Assembly (NCBI RefSeq): GCF_025377685.1
Contig: NZ_JACEHK010000008.1
Location: 62,001 to 126,000, forward strand
From: Anaerobacillus sp. CMMVII
Lineage (GTDB): Bacteria > Bacillota > Bacilli > Bacillales > Anaerobacillaceae
DNA length: 64,000 nt
Direction of reading: 5' to 3'
Made by a program: the position numbers and the translations under genes. This document shows positions 1-8,298 of the stretch, in pieces; within the stretch, counting starts at the first letter, position 1; each line of letters starts with the position of its first letter. The notes beneath the pieces were generated by a model. The model searched no databases, was not told the DNA's origin, and saw nothing but the letters and a program-made list of their open reading frames with translations.

Positions 1-546
1 GTGTATGCTGCGAGTTTGAATGAAATTGAAGATTTGAGTAAATCGTTAAAGGATGACGGTTATCACGTTTACTCAATCTCTGATGAGTTAAAGGGGATTA
101 ATTTATTTTTTACTGCACTAAAGGCAGGACTAATTTTTGTAGGTACAATTACGGTAATCATCGCCTCGATAGGTATATTTAATACAATGACGATGGCAGT
201 TACCGAACGTACACAAGACATTGGAATTATGAAAGCGATTGGAGGATGTCCTTCGTTTATTCGTAAAATGTTCTTATTGGAATGTGCGTTTATTGGGATC
301 CTCGGTTCGATTATAGGTGTAATTATCTCTTATGTAATCAGTTGGGCTGCAAATTTCATAATTCCTCTTATACTAGAAGCTGTTACTGACAGCGGCCCGA
401 TTGATTTTACGTTTTCAGCTATTCCGCCTAGTCTTGTGTTAATAGCCGCCTCTATTAGTATTGGCGTAGCCATACTATCTGGGTTACGCCCTGCAGTTAA
501 GGCAACGAATATCAATGTATTATCAGCATTGAGAAGAGAAGTATAG
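1..546 (+). CDS. FtsX/MacB-like ABC transporter permease, 3' part only
   Basis: This is the C-terminal part of an ABC transporter permease; the gene begins before the window, so the GTG at base 1 is not a start. The 181 visible residues hold three hydrophobic segments (about 38-60, 88-115 and 144-160) in the arrangement of the FtsX/MacB permease domain. The stretch TERTQDIGIMKAIGG between segments one and two is the typical coupling motif of that family. Such permeases work with an ATPase to move lipoproteins, peptides or antimicrobials, or act as mechanotransmission complexes. The substrate cannot be told from this fragment. The next gene starts 4 bases downstream, so the two are probably co-transcribed. 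Confidence 0.85.
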   Translation: MYAASLNEIEDLSKSLKDDGYHVYSISDELKGINLFFTALKAGLIFVGTITVIIASIGIFNTMTMAVTERTQDIGIMKAIGGCPSFIRKMFLLECAFIGILGSIIGVIISYVISWAANFIIPLILEAVTDSGPIDFTFSAIPPSLVLIAASISIGVAILSGLRPAVKATNINVLSALRREV

Positions 547-550
547 AGAT

Positions 551-1024
551 ATGAAATTTAGTAGGAAGGCTATAATTACTAGCATTGTGATTGTAAGTTT
601 GATCCTTATCTTCGGATTGTTTAAGGAGGACTTGTGGGAAGTAAACGAGGCTTTGTTAAAGAAAGAAGTTCTTTCTATTGATGAAAACATTAAACATATA
701 AATTTACAAGAGGTTACACCATTTGAGTGGGATGTTATGTATTCCTTTGCCCCATATACGTCGAAGGATCAGATATATGATGTTGTAGGATATAAATGGG
801 ATAAAATTACGGAAACAGTTAGTGAAGGAATGAACCAAATTGTTTTTTTGAAAGATGGAAAGGTAGTTTGTTATCTTTATGGGTATCCAGAAAATAACGG
901 ATACGGTATCTATTTTTTAGGGGAAAATTTTAAGGGTGTTGCATCGAAGTTAAGTGTAAAAGAGGATTTGGATTTTCAAGTAACTCGAAGTAATGGTGTC
1001 ATCTATCTGCAGGCAAATAAATAA
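551..1024 (+). CDS. hypothetical membrane-anchored protein
   Basis: I do not recognise this 157-residue protein. It has one N-terminal hydrophobic segment (about residues 8-24) after a short basic start, so it is probably anchored in the membrane with the remainder outside the cell. The remainder is rich in beta-prone residues, with no cysteine pair or catalytic motif that I can identify. It lies 4 bases after the FtsX-like permease gene and is followed by a strong terminator at 1077-1110, so it closes that operon. It may be an accessory protein of the transporter; that is inference from position only. Confidence 0.7.
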   Translation: MKFSRKAIITSIVIVSLILIFGLFKEDLWEVNEALLKKEVLSIDENIKHINLQEVTPFEWDVMYSFAPYTSKDQIYDVVGYKWDKITETVSEGMNQIVFLKDGKVVCYLYGYPENNGYGIYFLGENFKGVASKLSVKEDLDFQVTRSNGVIYLQANK

Positions 1025-1076
1025 CTTTAGATGGTAGACACTTGTGAGTTCCCCTACCTTTTTACATTCAATTAAT

Positions 1077-1115
1077 AAATGAGCCTAGAGACAATTCTCT
1101 AGGCTCATTTATTGT
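1077..1115 (+). terminator. Rho-independent terminator
   Basis: A perfect 15-bp stem (1077-1091 with 1096-1110) encloses a 4-base loop and is followed by ATTGTTT. It ends the operon of the FtsX-like permease and the membrane-anchored hypothetical protein. Confidence 0.9.
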
Positions 1116-1204
1116 TTAAGGTGAACAATTTATAAAAGTTAATACGATTTTGTAGTAACAAAAGATACATTAGATAGGATTTTTATCCTCTAAAAGAGAA
1201 TTTA

Positions 1205-1432
1205 TTATTGAAGCAATGCGGCTTTAATGAAACGGTTTTCATCTTCAACGAGTCCGCAGCTAGCACATTGTACCCTTTTATCAGGGCCAGTATATCGTAA
1301 GTGGTAAGGTTCAAGATTATCAATTGGATTGTAACTCCCAGTGTTCGCATCCATTTTCACAGCAGTAACAACTTGATCAATGATGTTAAACCTGCTTCTA
1401 GCTTTACAAGAAGGACAACGATAAGCAGTCAT
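1205..1432 (-). CDS. small zinc-ribbon-like protein
   Basis: The protein has 75 residues and begins MTAYRCPSCKARS. It carries two CxxC pairs, CPSC near the N-terminus and CASC near residue 57, the pattern of a zinc ribbon. No other domain is visible and I do not know its function. I chose the ATG at 1432 because GAAAGGAG lies 8 bases upstream; a longer frame from 1450 would place that ribosome binding site inside the gene. It stands alone, divergent from the tautomerase gene. Confidence 0.7.
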   Translation of the reverse strand: MTAYRCPSCKARSRFNIIDQVVTAVKMDANTGSYNPIDNLEPYHLRYTGPDKRVQCASCGLVEDENRFIKAALLQ

Positions 1433-1552
1433 AATGGTAACTCCTTTCAATAAGTTGTTATATTTAGTATAACTAACAATATTTACATTATGCGGTGGAA
1501 TGTTTGTACGGTAGACGTTTTAGAGTTGAAAATGATTGAGGAGGAAAATGCT

Positions 1553-1765
1553 ATGCCATATGTAAACATTAAAGTAACGCGGGAAAATGGGAAGGGGATT
1601 ACCATTGAAGAAAAAAAACAACTCATTCTTGGGGCAACAAAACTGCTTCAAGACGTATTAGGGAAAAATCCAGCAACAACAATCGTCATCATTGATGAAA
1701 TTGAAACAGATAATTGGGGTATCGCCGGACAAACCGTAACAGAAAGAAGAAAAGAAGGCAATTGA
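1553..1765 (+). CDS. 4-oxalocrotonate tautomerase family protein
   Basis: This is a 70-residue enzyme of the 4-oxalocrotonate tautomerase superfamily, which moves protons between keto and enol forms using an N-terminal proline. The sequence starts MPYVNIKVT, so proline becomes residue 1 after methionine removal, as the family requires. The length and the beta-alpha-beta pattern fit the small 4-OT monomers. The start at 1553 follows GAGGAGG at 1538-1544; an upstream in-frame start at 1490 would bury the catalytic proline and is rejected. The gene appears monocistronic. The natural substrate is unknown. Confidence 0.85.
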   Translation: MPYVNIKVTRENGKGITIEEKKQLILGATKLLQDVLGKNPATTIVIIDEIETDNWGIAGQTVTERRKEGN

Positions 1766-1886
1766 TCCTTAAAATTGGACAAAAACATTCGAAAATTAGT
1801 AAAGTAGTTTAAGGAAATGACCTATTTACTAAATGTTTTTTAATTTGGAACTTATAGAGGATCATAGAAGGGAAGCTGTTGAAGAG

Positions 1887-2759
1887 ATGAAAAAAGCACT
1901 AATTTTAGGTGGAACAATGTTTTTTGGAAAAAAGCTAGTTAAAAACTTACTAGCAGCTGGAGTAGACGTCACAATTGCAACTCGTGGGAGAACGGATGAC
2001 GGATTTGGAGAACAAGTAAATAGAGTTACGATTGATCGTGGTGACCGTAGTTCTTTAGAGCAATTGGCCACACAAAACTGGGACGTTGTCTATGACCAGA
2101 GCTGTTATTCTCCACAAGAAGCATTAGATATTAGTGAGGTATTGGCTAATAAAGTTGGCCGTCTTGTTTTTACCTCGACAGCAGCAGTGTATGAAGGTGG
2201 AAAAGGTTTAACGGAAGACCAATTCGACCCTTATCACTTTGAAATAGGGGAACTTAAAACGAGAGAGCATTATAAGGGAGTTTTAGGTTATCAACTTGCA
2301 AAACGACAAGCAGAGGCAGTGTATTTTCAAAAAGCAAATTTCCCTGTCGCTGCTGTTCGTCTACCATTTGTCGTTGGCGAAGATGATTATTCTGAACGAT
2401 TAAAATTTTACGTCGAGAAAGTGAAAAATGCAGAAGAAATGTATATTCCTGAACTGAATAATGTGTTAGATTTCATCACCTCTGACGAAGCCGGCCAATT
2501 TTTACATTGGCTTGGTAATAGTGATTTTGCTGGACCAATTAATGGCGGCGCTAAAGATGAGATTACCTTTAAAGAATTTATTGAAATGATTGAAGAAATC
2601 ATCGGCAAAAAAGCAGTCCTTACGAAAAATATAGAAGCCGCTACTCCTTACGTATTATTTACAGCATTTGCGTTAAGTGTTGAAAAAGCTGAAGAACTAG
2701 GCTACCATTTTCCTGAAGTTAGAGAATTTTTACCAAAGTTAATTAGCTACTACTCGTAA
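1887..2759 (+). CDS. NAD-dependent epimerase/dehydratase family protein
   Basis: This is a short-chain dehydrogenase/reductase of the extended type, about 290 residues. The N-terminus carries the nucleotide-binding pattern LGGTMFFGKKLV. A later FTSTAAVYEGG strand and a YQLAK motif supply the Ser and YxxxK catalytic residues. The family converts nucleotide sugars or related compounds; it is also similar to proteins annotated as NAD-binding reductases of unknown substrate. I prefer the ATG at 1887 because the Rossmann fold normally begins right at the N-terminus; a longer frame from 1833 adds 18 residues without homology-like features. A terminator follows at 2764. Confidence 0.8.
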   Translation: MKKALILGGTMFFGKKLVKNLLAAGVDVTIATRGRTDDGFGEQVNRVTIDRGDRSSLEQLATQNWDVVYDQSCYSPQEALDISEVLANKVGRLVFTSTAAVYEGGKGLTEDQFDPYHFEIGELKTREHYKGVLGYQLAKRQAEAVYFQKANFPVAAVRLPFVVGEDDYSERLKFYVEKVKNAEEMYIPELNNVLDFITSDEAGQFLHWLGNSDFAGPINGGAKDEITFKEFIEMIEEIIGKKAVLTKNIEAATPYVLFTAFALSVEKAEELGYHFPEVREFLPKLISYYS

Positions 2760-2763
2760 GAAG

Positions 2764-2803
2764 GAGCTGGCTTTCCAGGATATTTGGAAGCCAGCTCTTT
2801 CTT
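2764..2803 (+). terminator. Rho-independent terminator
   Basis: GAGCTGGCTT...AAGCCAGCTC forms a GC-rich stem followed by TTTCTTTTCTT, just after the epimerase gene. Confidence 0.85.
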
Positions 2804-2893
2804 TTCTTAACTTTCCAATGCAAAAATAGTATAAATAGTTTACAATAGGTAAGGTTGATTGATAGAGATTACGGAAGGGAAGAGTTGAAGCAA

Positions 2894-5362
2894 ATGACGA
2901 AACATTCAGTCGAATTGTTAGCACCAGTAGGTAACTGGGAGTGCCTTCGTGCTGCAGTAGCAAACGGGGCAGATGCAATTTTTTTCGGCGTCGATAAATT
3001 TAATGCGCGTGTACGTGCGAAAAACTTTCAAATGGATGAATTACCAACAATCATGGCCTATTTGCATAAATACAATGTAAAAGGCTACGTGACTTTTAAT
3101 ATATTAGTTTTCGAACAAGAATTAGAAGAGGCGCGTATCTTAGTTAATGCTTGTATTGATGCAGGTGTTGATGCCTTAATTGTTCAGGATATGGGATTAG
3201 TTGAAATGATCCGTGAAATTTCTCCTGACTTTCCAATTCATGGTTCTACACAAATGACGGTGACTTCTACAGAGGCAGTTGAATTTTTAAAGCCGTTTGA
3301 TATTGAAGTAGTCGTTTTAGGGCGGGAAAACAACCTAAAGCAAATCAAAACAATTTCCGATAAAACAAAGGTACCTCTCGAAGTATTTGTTCACGGGGCA
3401 CTTTGTGTATCTTACTCAGGACAATGCCTAACATCAGAAATGTGGGGTGGCCGTTCTGCCAACCGTGGAGAATGTGCACAAGCATGTCGTCTTCCCTATG
3501 ATTTAATTGTTGATGGTGAAAGAAAAGAAATGGGGAACATTGCTTACGTATTATCACCAAAGGATCTAGCAGCGATTGAGCTAGTTCCTGAATTGATAGA
3601 GGCTGGAGTATCTTCGCTAAAAATTGAAGGCCGCATGAAGTCTCCTGAATATGTAGCAAACGTAGTAAGTAAGTACCGTAAAGCTGTTGATGAATATATA
3701 TCTGGAAGAGACTATACACCTTCAAAAGAAGATTTACGAGAGCTTGAGCAAAGCTTTAGTCGTGGTTTTACGTACGGATTTTTAAAAGGAACAAATCATA
3801 AAACGTTATTGGACGGAACATTTCCAAAAAGCCGAGGTGTTTTATTAGGAACTGTTAAAAAGATTTTAAAAGATGCAGTCGTATGTGACATTCAAGCTCC
3901 GCTAAAAAGAGGAGATGGAATTGTTTTTGATGCAGGACGACCGGATCTAAAAGAAGAAGGCGGACGTATATATGATCTTCGTAAACAAGGTCGTAAGCTT
4001 GAAGGTGAAGTACAGGAAGGCGTAATTGAAATTGTCCCTGGACGTCATGATGTCAATTTAACGAAAGTTCATGTCGGTGATAAAATTTGGAAGACGAGTG
4101 ATCAAGAATTAGAAAGACGCCTCCAGAAGACATTTGAAACAGAATTAGCATTTCGCGCCTTTCCTATCAAGGTGAGAGCAACAGGAAAAGCTGGTCAACC
4201 TTTAGTTACTCAATGGATCGATGAAGAAGCTGGTATTTCTGTAGCTGTTCAATCGAGCATAAACTTAGAAGAAGCTCAAAAACGTCCATTAACTAAAGAC
4301 TTTTTATTAGAGCAATTTGGTCGACTTGGTGGAACCATCTATGAGTTAGCTGACCTTCAGTTGCAGGTTAGTGGCGATGTCATCGTACCTATGAAAGAAT
4401 TGAATAAAATGCGACGTGATGCAGTAGAAATGCTTATAAGTAAAAGACTAGAACCAAGAAAATACACAAAGAACGAAAATGTCTCAGTTGCAAAGAAAAG
4501 AGTAGCAAAAGGCAAAGTTGGAACGCAACTAATTTCTTTATGCCGTTCGTTAGAGCAAATTGAAGCATCTTGTAAAACAGATGTAGACTATATTTATGCT
4601 GATTTTGAATTTACAAAAGATTATCCTCAAGCTGTAAAAGTGGCTCGTCACTATGGTAAACCGATTGCACTAGCAACACCGAGGGTGCATATGCCAGGTG
4701 AACAAGGAATTCTAAATCAAATCTTACGGGCTGAACCAGATGCAATTTTAGTAAGGAACCTTGGATCTGTACAATATTATCTTGAACAGAACATAGATTT
4801 ACCATTAATCGGTGATTTCTCGCTTAATGTTGCGAACCATAAAGCTGCGGAAATGTTCTTAGAAAGAGGGTTAGAAAGAATTACTCCTTCTTACGATTTA
4901 AACATTCAGCAAATGGTTGACTTGCTAGGGGAAGGACCTGCGCATGAAATGGAAGTTGTAATTCATCAGCACTTACCGATGTACCACACAGAGCATTGTG
5001 TATATTGTACGTTTTTAAGTGAAGGTACTGACTATACAAATTGTGGAAGACCTTGTGAAGAACATCGAATTTCTTTAGAAGATCGTGTAGGCTTCTCGCA
5101 TCCTGTTCGAGTAGATGTTGGTTGTCGAAATACAGTCTTTAATGCAATTGAACAATCGGGAGCAGAATATCTTTCTCATTTTCAAGATCTAGGCGTAGGA
5201 CATTATCGTGTTGAATTCTTAGAGGAAGACGCTAAAAAAGTAACAGAAGTTCTTTCTTTATACCGAGAAGCTCTTCAAGGGAAACGTACTGGGACTAGTG
5301 TTTGGAAAAGCTTGAAAGCAACCAATCAATTAGGGGTAACAAGAGGTCAGTTGGTTAAATAA
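2894..5362 (+). CDS. U32 family peptidase / RlhA-like RNA hydroxylation protein
   Basis: This 822-residue protein belongs to the U32 family (COG0826), named as collagenase-like peptidases. Several members are now known to act in prephenate-dependent hydroxylation of RNA (RlhA on 23S rRNA, TrhP on tRNA). The N-terminal TIM-barrel starts VELLAPVGNWE. The U32 signature is visible as EVFVHGALCVSYSGQC, followed by a CAQACRLPY cysteine group and the KIEGRMKSPEYVA motif. The C-terminal third holds a further cysteine cluster, CVYC...CGRPCEEH. The length matches the long two-part (U32 plus DUF3656) form seen in RlhA rather than the about 400-residue TrhP form. Choice of ATG 2894 over TTG 2855 rests on where the barrel begins. 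The gene is monocistronic with its own terminator. Confidence 0.85.
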   Translation: MTKHSVELLAPVGNWECLRAAVANGADAIFFGVDKFNARVRAKNFQMDELPTIMAYLHKYNVKGYVTFNILVFEQELEEARILVNACIDAGVDALIVQDMGLVEMIREISPDFPIHGSTQMTVTSTEAVEFLKPFDIEVVVLGRENNLKQIKTISDKTKVPLEVFVHGALCVSYSGQCLTSEMWGGRSANRGECAQACRLPYDLIVDGERKEMGNIAYVLSPKDLAAIELVPELIEAGVSSLKIEGRMKSPEYVANVVSKYRKAVDEYISGRDYTPSKEDLRELEQSFSRGFTYGFLKGTNHKTLLDGTFPKSRGVLLGTVKKILKDAVVCDIQAPLKRGDGIVFDAGRPDLKEEGGRIYDLRKQGRKLEGEVQEGVIEIVPGRHDVNLTKVHVGDKIWKTSDQELERRLQKTFETELAFRAFPIKVRATGKAGQPLVTQWIDEEAGISVAVQSSINLEEAQKRPLTKDFLLEQFGRLGGTIYELADLQLQVSGDVIVPMKELNKMRRDAVEMLISKRLEPRKYTKNENVSVAKKRVAKGKVGTQLISLCRSLEQIEASCKTDVDYIYADFEFTKDYPQAVKVARHYGKPIALATPRVHMPGEQGILNQILRAEPDAILVRNLGSVQYYLEQNIDLPLIGDFSLNVANHKAAEMFLERGLERITPSYDLNIQQMVDLLGEGPAHEMEVVIHQHLPMYHTEHCVYCTFLSEGTDYTNCGRPCEEHRISLEDRVGFSHPVRVDVGCRNTVFNAIEQSGAEYLSHFQDLGVGHYRVEFLEEDAKKVTEVLSLYREALQGKRTGTSVWKSLKATNQLGVTRGQLVK

Positions 5363-5368
5363 ACTAGG

Positions 5369-5396
5369 GAGAGCCGAATTGGCTCTCTTTTTCTTG
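5369..5396 (+). terminator. Rho-independent terminator
   Basis: GAGAGCC-GAATT-GGCTCTC followed by TTTTTCTT ends the U32 gene. Confidence 0.9.
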
Positions 5397-5448
5397 ATCT
5401 AAGAATGTAAATTCTGGGGAAACACCTTTAATTAAACGGATGCCCAAC

Positions 5449-5475
5449 ACCATTTGGTCTTGGTTACATAAGCTA
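5449..5475 (+). promoter_or_regulatory. sigma-K-like late sporulation promoter
   Basis: CATAAGCTA at 5467-5475 matches the mother-cell -10 consensus CATANNNTA. An AC dinucleotide sits exactly 16 bases upstream, as in sigma-K promoters. It lies just ahead of the CotW-like gene, which fits its expected expression. This is pattern matching, not measured. Confidence 0.55.
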
Positions 5476-5516
5476 ATATTGACTTGTACGTTATTAAATA
5501 GAAGGGAAGTTGCTAT

Positions 5517-5846
5517 ATGATGGAAAACGGAGAGAACCACCAAAAACTAATGGAGTTAGTAGTTGATAAGGTGTTACAAAAACATGGGGTCAAGAATCAA
5601 AAGCCTCGACTTGATCAGAATGATAAAAAGAGAATTGCAGAAGTTGTAGAAAATATAAAAGCTGATGTAGAGAAATTTTTAGAAAATGCAAATAATACAA
5701 AAACTGAAAAAGATTTTTCAGGAAATAACTTTTCTGAAAACACCGTGCAACCAGTTATAGAAAATGTTGTAAAGAAAACTCCTTCGTTTTCGAGTAATAA
5801 CGATGTAAAAGCAGTGAAAACATTTTTTAATAGAACTAAGAAATAA
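5517..5846 (+). CDS. CotW-like spore coat protein (probable)
   Basis: This is a hydrophilic 109-residue protein with a short helical N-terminal part (LVVDKVLQKHGVKN...) and a low-complexity Asn/Lys/Thr-rich tail. The helical part resembles, from memory, the start of Bacillus CotW, which has a similar length and a KHGV motif. A CotX-family gene lies directly downstream, just as CotW and CotX are neighbours in B. subtilis, and a sigma-K-like promoter precedes the gene. Together these make an insoluble-coat or crust role likely in the mother cell late in sporulation. Similarity is moderate; it could instead be an unrelated low-complexity coat protein. Confidence 0.55.
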   Translation: MMENGENHQKLMELVVDKVLQKHGVKNQKPRLDQNDKKRIAEVVENIKADVEKFLENANNTKTEKDFSGNNFSENTVQPVIENVVKKTPSFSSNNDVKAVKTFFNRTKK

Positions 5847-5873
5847 GACCTCATTTTTGAGGTCTTATTTTTT
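5841..5873 (+). terminator. Rho-independent terminator
   Basis: AAATAAGACCTCA-TTTT-TGAGGTCTTATTT forms a long stem that ends in a run of T. It separates the CotW-like and cotX genes. Confidence 0.9.
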
Positions 5874-5936
5874 TAGGGCTAACATAAATGTGCGTTTAAC
5901 TTAGGATATTTGTCCATTCGTAGAACAACTACCTAA

Positions 5937-5945
5937 CATATAGTA
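5937..5945 (+). promoter_or_regulatory. possible mother-cell -10 element (CATATAGTA)
   Basis: CATATAGTA matches CATANNNTA, the -10 consensus shared by sigma-E and sigma-K, 31 bases before the cotX start. I could not find a convincing -35 at the correct distance, so the call is weak. Confidence 0.35.
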
Positions 5946-5975
5946 ATAATGTAAAAATAAAAGGAGGTATTCTTC

Positions 5976-6437
5976 ATGAACCAAGAAGTTTTTCGTTCAA
6001 AGGGAAAAAAATCAAATTGGTCTGCATTAGATTGCAAACCTCACCCGTTATGTCCACCGAAACAAGAAGATGAGACTCAAGCTGCGGATCAAGTAAATAA
6101 AACATTACAATTATCAGAAGAGTATATTATCATCAAAGATTCCTGTGATGTTACAGTAAGTACAACAGATACAAAAGCTGCTGTTTCGTTACAAGCTTCT
6201 TTACAGGCGGTCATTGCGATCATCATCTCAATCTCGATTGCAGATAGCTCAAAAGCTGAAAAAATTACTCAGGAGTTGCTACAATCTTCAAAGATTAAAC
6301 AAGTAACGTACCAAAAAACAATCATTGAAAATTCTAAAGATGTTGATGTAACAACAACTGATACTCAAGTTGCTGTTAACATTCAAATCTTGCTTCAATT
6401 ATTGGTAGCGTTAATTGCTAGACTAGATATCCTTTAA
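5976..6437 (+). CDS. cotX: CotX/CotV-family spore coat protein
   Basis: This 153-residue protein contains two copies of the CotX-type module: IIIKDSCDVTVSTTDTKAAV followed by a hydrophobic helix, then IIENSKDVDVTTTDTQVAV followed by another hydrophobic helix. The motif D-S/K-x-D-V-x-V-x-T-T-D-T with a hydrophobic Q-rich segment defines the CotX/CotV domain of the insoluble outer coat/crust fraction. The N-terminus is basic with a CKPHPLCPP cysteine pair that could crosslink. RBS AAAGGAGG stands 8 bases upstream of the ATG. The gene lies after a CotW-like gene and has its own terminator. Assignment to the domain family is firm; orthology to B. subtilis CotX itself is likely but not proven. Confidence 0.85.
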   Translation: MNQEVFRSKGKKSNWSALDCKPHPLCPPKQEDETQAADQVNKTLQLSEEYIIIKDSCDVTVSTTDTKAAVSLQASLQAVIAIIISISIADSSKAEKITQELLQSSKIKQVTYQKTIIENSKDVDVTTTDTQVAVNIQILLQLLVALIARLDIL

Positions 6438-6456
6438 GTAAAACGGGTGTCTTTTC

Positions 6457-6484
6457 AAGGCTGACTTTGGGTCGGCCTTTTTTT
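6457..6484 (+). terminator. Rho-independent terminator
   Basis: AAGGCTGAC-TTTGG-GTCGGCCTT followed by TTTTT ends cotX. Confidence 0.9.
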
Positions 6485-6671
6485 GCGTGAAAGCTTCGGC
6501 TTGGAAAACATGTTCTCCTTGAGAAAATAAGCTATAATATTTTTATAAAGGATGTTTTGGCATAGGTTGTTGTTTTTCAATATGTAGACAGGGCATTGCA
6601 TCAAGTTTGGCTGGCATCTTTTCTAACTTATGCGGGTAAGTAAGGCAAGTGACCTGATGTAACTCATAAAG

Positions 6672-6713
6672 TTTGAAAATAGCAACAAAGTTTACGAAAA
6701 GAGCCTTTATACA
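6672..6713. repeat. dispersed repeat, TTTACGAAAAGAGC family, copy 1
   Basis: The stretch containing CAAAGTTTACGAAAAGAGC recurs at 34983-35012, with the preceding CATAAAGTT also shared. A shorter match (GTTTACGAAAAGAGCC) is at 28783-28799 and a weaker one (TTTACGAAAAACAGCC) near 25872. The interval 6485-6733 otherwise contains no gene that I can see, only this repeat and the ribosome binding site of the protease. Confidence 0.6.
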
Positions 6714-6733
6714 ATGAAACGCTGGAGGGGAAA

Positions 6734-7525
6734 ATGAGGGACCATAAAGATGATGATTTAGATGAATTAGAGGATCCTAATTGGGAGCCTTCGCCTGAAG
6801 ACTTTTTATTTGAAGAAATTGATGAAGAAGAACAGAAGCAGAAAGACGATAACCGTAAAAAATGGGTAAAAGGCATCTCAATTGTCGTTGCCGCAATGTT
6901 AGTTTTTCAAATTGCAGGTGTATTTTTTAGTACGTTTAGCATCGATGCGATTCGCTTTTTACAGACATCTTATCGACTTTCGCAATTAGAGGAGGTTAAA
7001 GAATATAAACAGGCTGTTGTCACTGTTCAAGGTGAACGTTCAAGGGGAACGGGGTTTTCAATCTCCGATGATGGCTTAATTGTCACCAATCACCATGTTA
7101 TTGAAGGACAGAACAAGATTATGGTCGGTTTCCATCAAGGGGAACTGTTTGAGGGAGAGGTAATTAGCAGTTATCCGGAAATCGATATTGCCTTTTTACG
7201 TGTATCAGGAAAAGACCTTCCTTATCTACCGCTAAGTGAAAACGCTGGTTTGAAAAACGAAAATATCTATGTCATTGGAAATCCATTATCATGGACTCAA
7301 ATTGCTAATGAGGGTGAGATATTAGAGAATGAGGATCTAACCATTATTTCTGCGCCAATCTATCGCGGGAATAGCGGTAGCCCTGTTATCAACATGGAGG
7401 GTGAGGTTGTTGCTGTGGTTTTTGCCAAACGACGAACAACTGCATACGGAGGAAAGTCCGTGGGATTAGCAGTGCCGATTGAAATCGTTTTACGCCATAT
7501 GCCAAACGGAGATTACTCTCGCTGA
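6734..7525 (+). CDS. membrane-anchored HtrA-like (S1C) serine protease without PDZ domain
   Basis: The protein has 263 residues. It begins with an acidic cytoplasmic region of about 43 residues, then one transmembrane segment (about 45-68), then a trypsin-like protease domain outside the membrane. The catalytic triad is visible as His121 (VTNHHVIEG), Asp151 (DIAFLRV) and Ser214 (GNSGSPV). Unlike HtrA/DegP it stops right after the protease domain, so it has no PDZ domain for substrate recruitment. RBS GGAGGGG precedes the ATG. It probably degrades or processes damaged envelope proteins; the actual substrate is unknown. The stop codon lies inside the terminator hairpin. Confidence 0.85.
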   Translation: MRDHKDDDLDELEDPNWEPSPEDFLFEEIDEEEQKQKDDNRKKWVKGISIVVAAMLVFQIAGVFFSTFSIDAIRFLQTSYRLSQLEEVKEYKQAVVTVQGERSRGTGFSISDDGLIVTNHHVIEGQNKIMVGFHQGELFEGEVISSYPEIDIAFLRVSGKDLPYLPLSENAGLKNENIYVIGNPLSWTQIANEGEILENEDLTIISAPIYRGNSGSPVINMEGEVVAVVFAKRRTTAYGGKSVGLAVPIEIVLRHMPNGDYSR

Positions 7526-7542
7526 GTAATTTCCGTTTTTTT
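7504..7542 (+). terminator. Rho-independent terminator overlapping the protease stop codon
   Basis: A 15-bp near-perfect stem (7504-7518 with 7524-7538) runs into a T-tract. The protease gene's TGA (7523-7525) lies at the loop/right-arm boundary. Confidence 0.85.
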
Positions 7543-7616
7543 AACCTTTATATCCTTTAATGAAGTTCATAATTTATTATTTTCGCTACTAAGCTCGATT
7601 AAGGTAATGATGAAAT

Positions 7617-7805
7617 TCACCCACTTACATCAAATTGTGTTTCTAACCACTCTAAAAGTTGATCCTCACTCTCAAAAACAATTGGATCAAAGTTGTAATT
7701 GGTATCGACTGCTTTGAGCTTGTTATTTTCAATAGTAAAATCCCAACCAACTTCTTTGGCATCTTGCGTGAGGATAACTATTTGCATTACTTGTTCAAGA
7801 TTCAT
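7617..7805 (-). CDS. hypothetical small acidic protein
   Basis: This is a 62-residue protein beginning MNLEQVMQIVILTQDAKEVG. It is acidic and soluble, with an alpha-beta pattern ending in an acidic helix (ESEDQLLEWLETQFDV). I recognise no family. The ATG at 7805 has GGGGGC 9 bases upstream; two earlier in-frame starts overlap this ribosome binding site. It stands alone between two plus-strand genes. Confidence 0.55.
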   Translation of the reverse strand: MNLEQVMQIVILTQDAKEVGWDFTIENNKLKAVDTNYNFDPIVFESEDQLLEWLETQFDVSG

Positions 7806-7940
7806 ACCTAATGCCCCCATATCGTTTTACTTTGTATTAGTATGCACCTTCATATGAAATTTTTATCAATTTATATGTGCTATTTAGTGTTCGATTAACA
7901 TATTTCATTACTAGCGGGACTTATAAATAGGGGTGTATTT

Positions 7941-8255
7941 ATGAAGAAAAAAAATACATTGAGAGTTGCTTTAAACGGGAGTAAAGTTCTTAATCAAAAT
8001 GTAACAACCTTATCAGATGGTCGAAGTGTGAGTATTCAACTATGGAGGGAAGCAGGAAGTACGTACGTTACGTATTTTTTTTCAATGGAGGGGTTGGAAG
8101 AAAAATCAAAGGAAGAACTCTATTTGTATTTAGCTAATCAGGGAATAAATCTTGAAATACCTTTTTCAAAAGGGAGAGTAACTGTTCAAAAATTCCTGAA
8201 TGAAAGTAAAGAGCAGTGCTGGGGAATGACAATTGCTGGAGGTCGAAATGAATGA
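7941..8255 (+). CDS. hypothetical protein
   Basis: This is a 104-residue soluble protein with a good RBS (AGGGGTG, 7 bases before the ATG). It has a basic N-terminus, a predicted beta-rich centre and one cysteine near the C-terminus. I do not recognise it. It converges on the candidate non-coding RNA unit at 8255-8835, and the hairpin at 8267-8298 lacks a T-tract in this gene's direction, so how this gene terminates is unclear. Confidence 0.6.
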   Translation: MKKKNTLRVALNGSKVLNQNVTTLSDGRSVSIQLWREAGSTYVTYFFSMEGLEEKSKEELYLYLANQGINLEIPFSKGRVTVQKFLNESKEQCWGMTIAGGRNE

Positions 8256-8266
8256 TAAAAAGAAGT

Positions 8267-8298
8267 AACCCCCTTAAGTGTTCACTTAAGGGGGTTAT
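8267..8298 (-). terminator. Rho-independent terminator of the candidate RNA
   Basis: AACCCCCTTAAGTG pairs perfectly with CACTTAAGGGGGTT. On the minus strand the hairpin is followed by ACTTCTTTTTATC; on the plus strand there is no T-run. It overlaps the end of the closing stem by a few bases. Confidence 0.8.
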
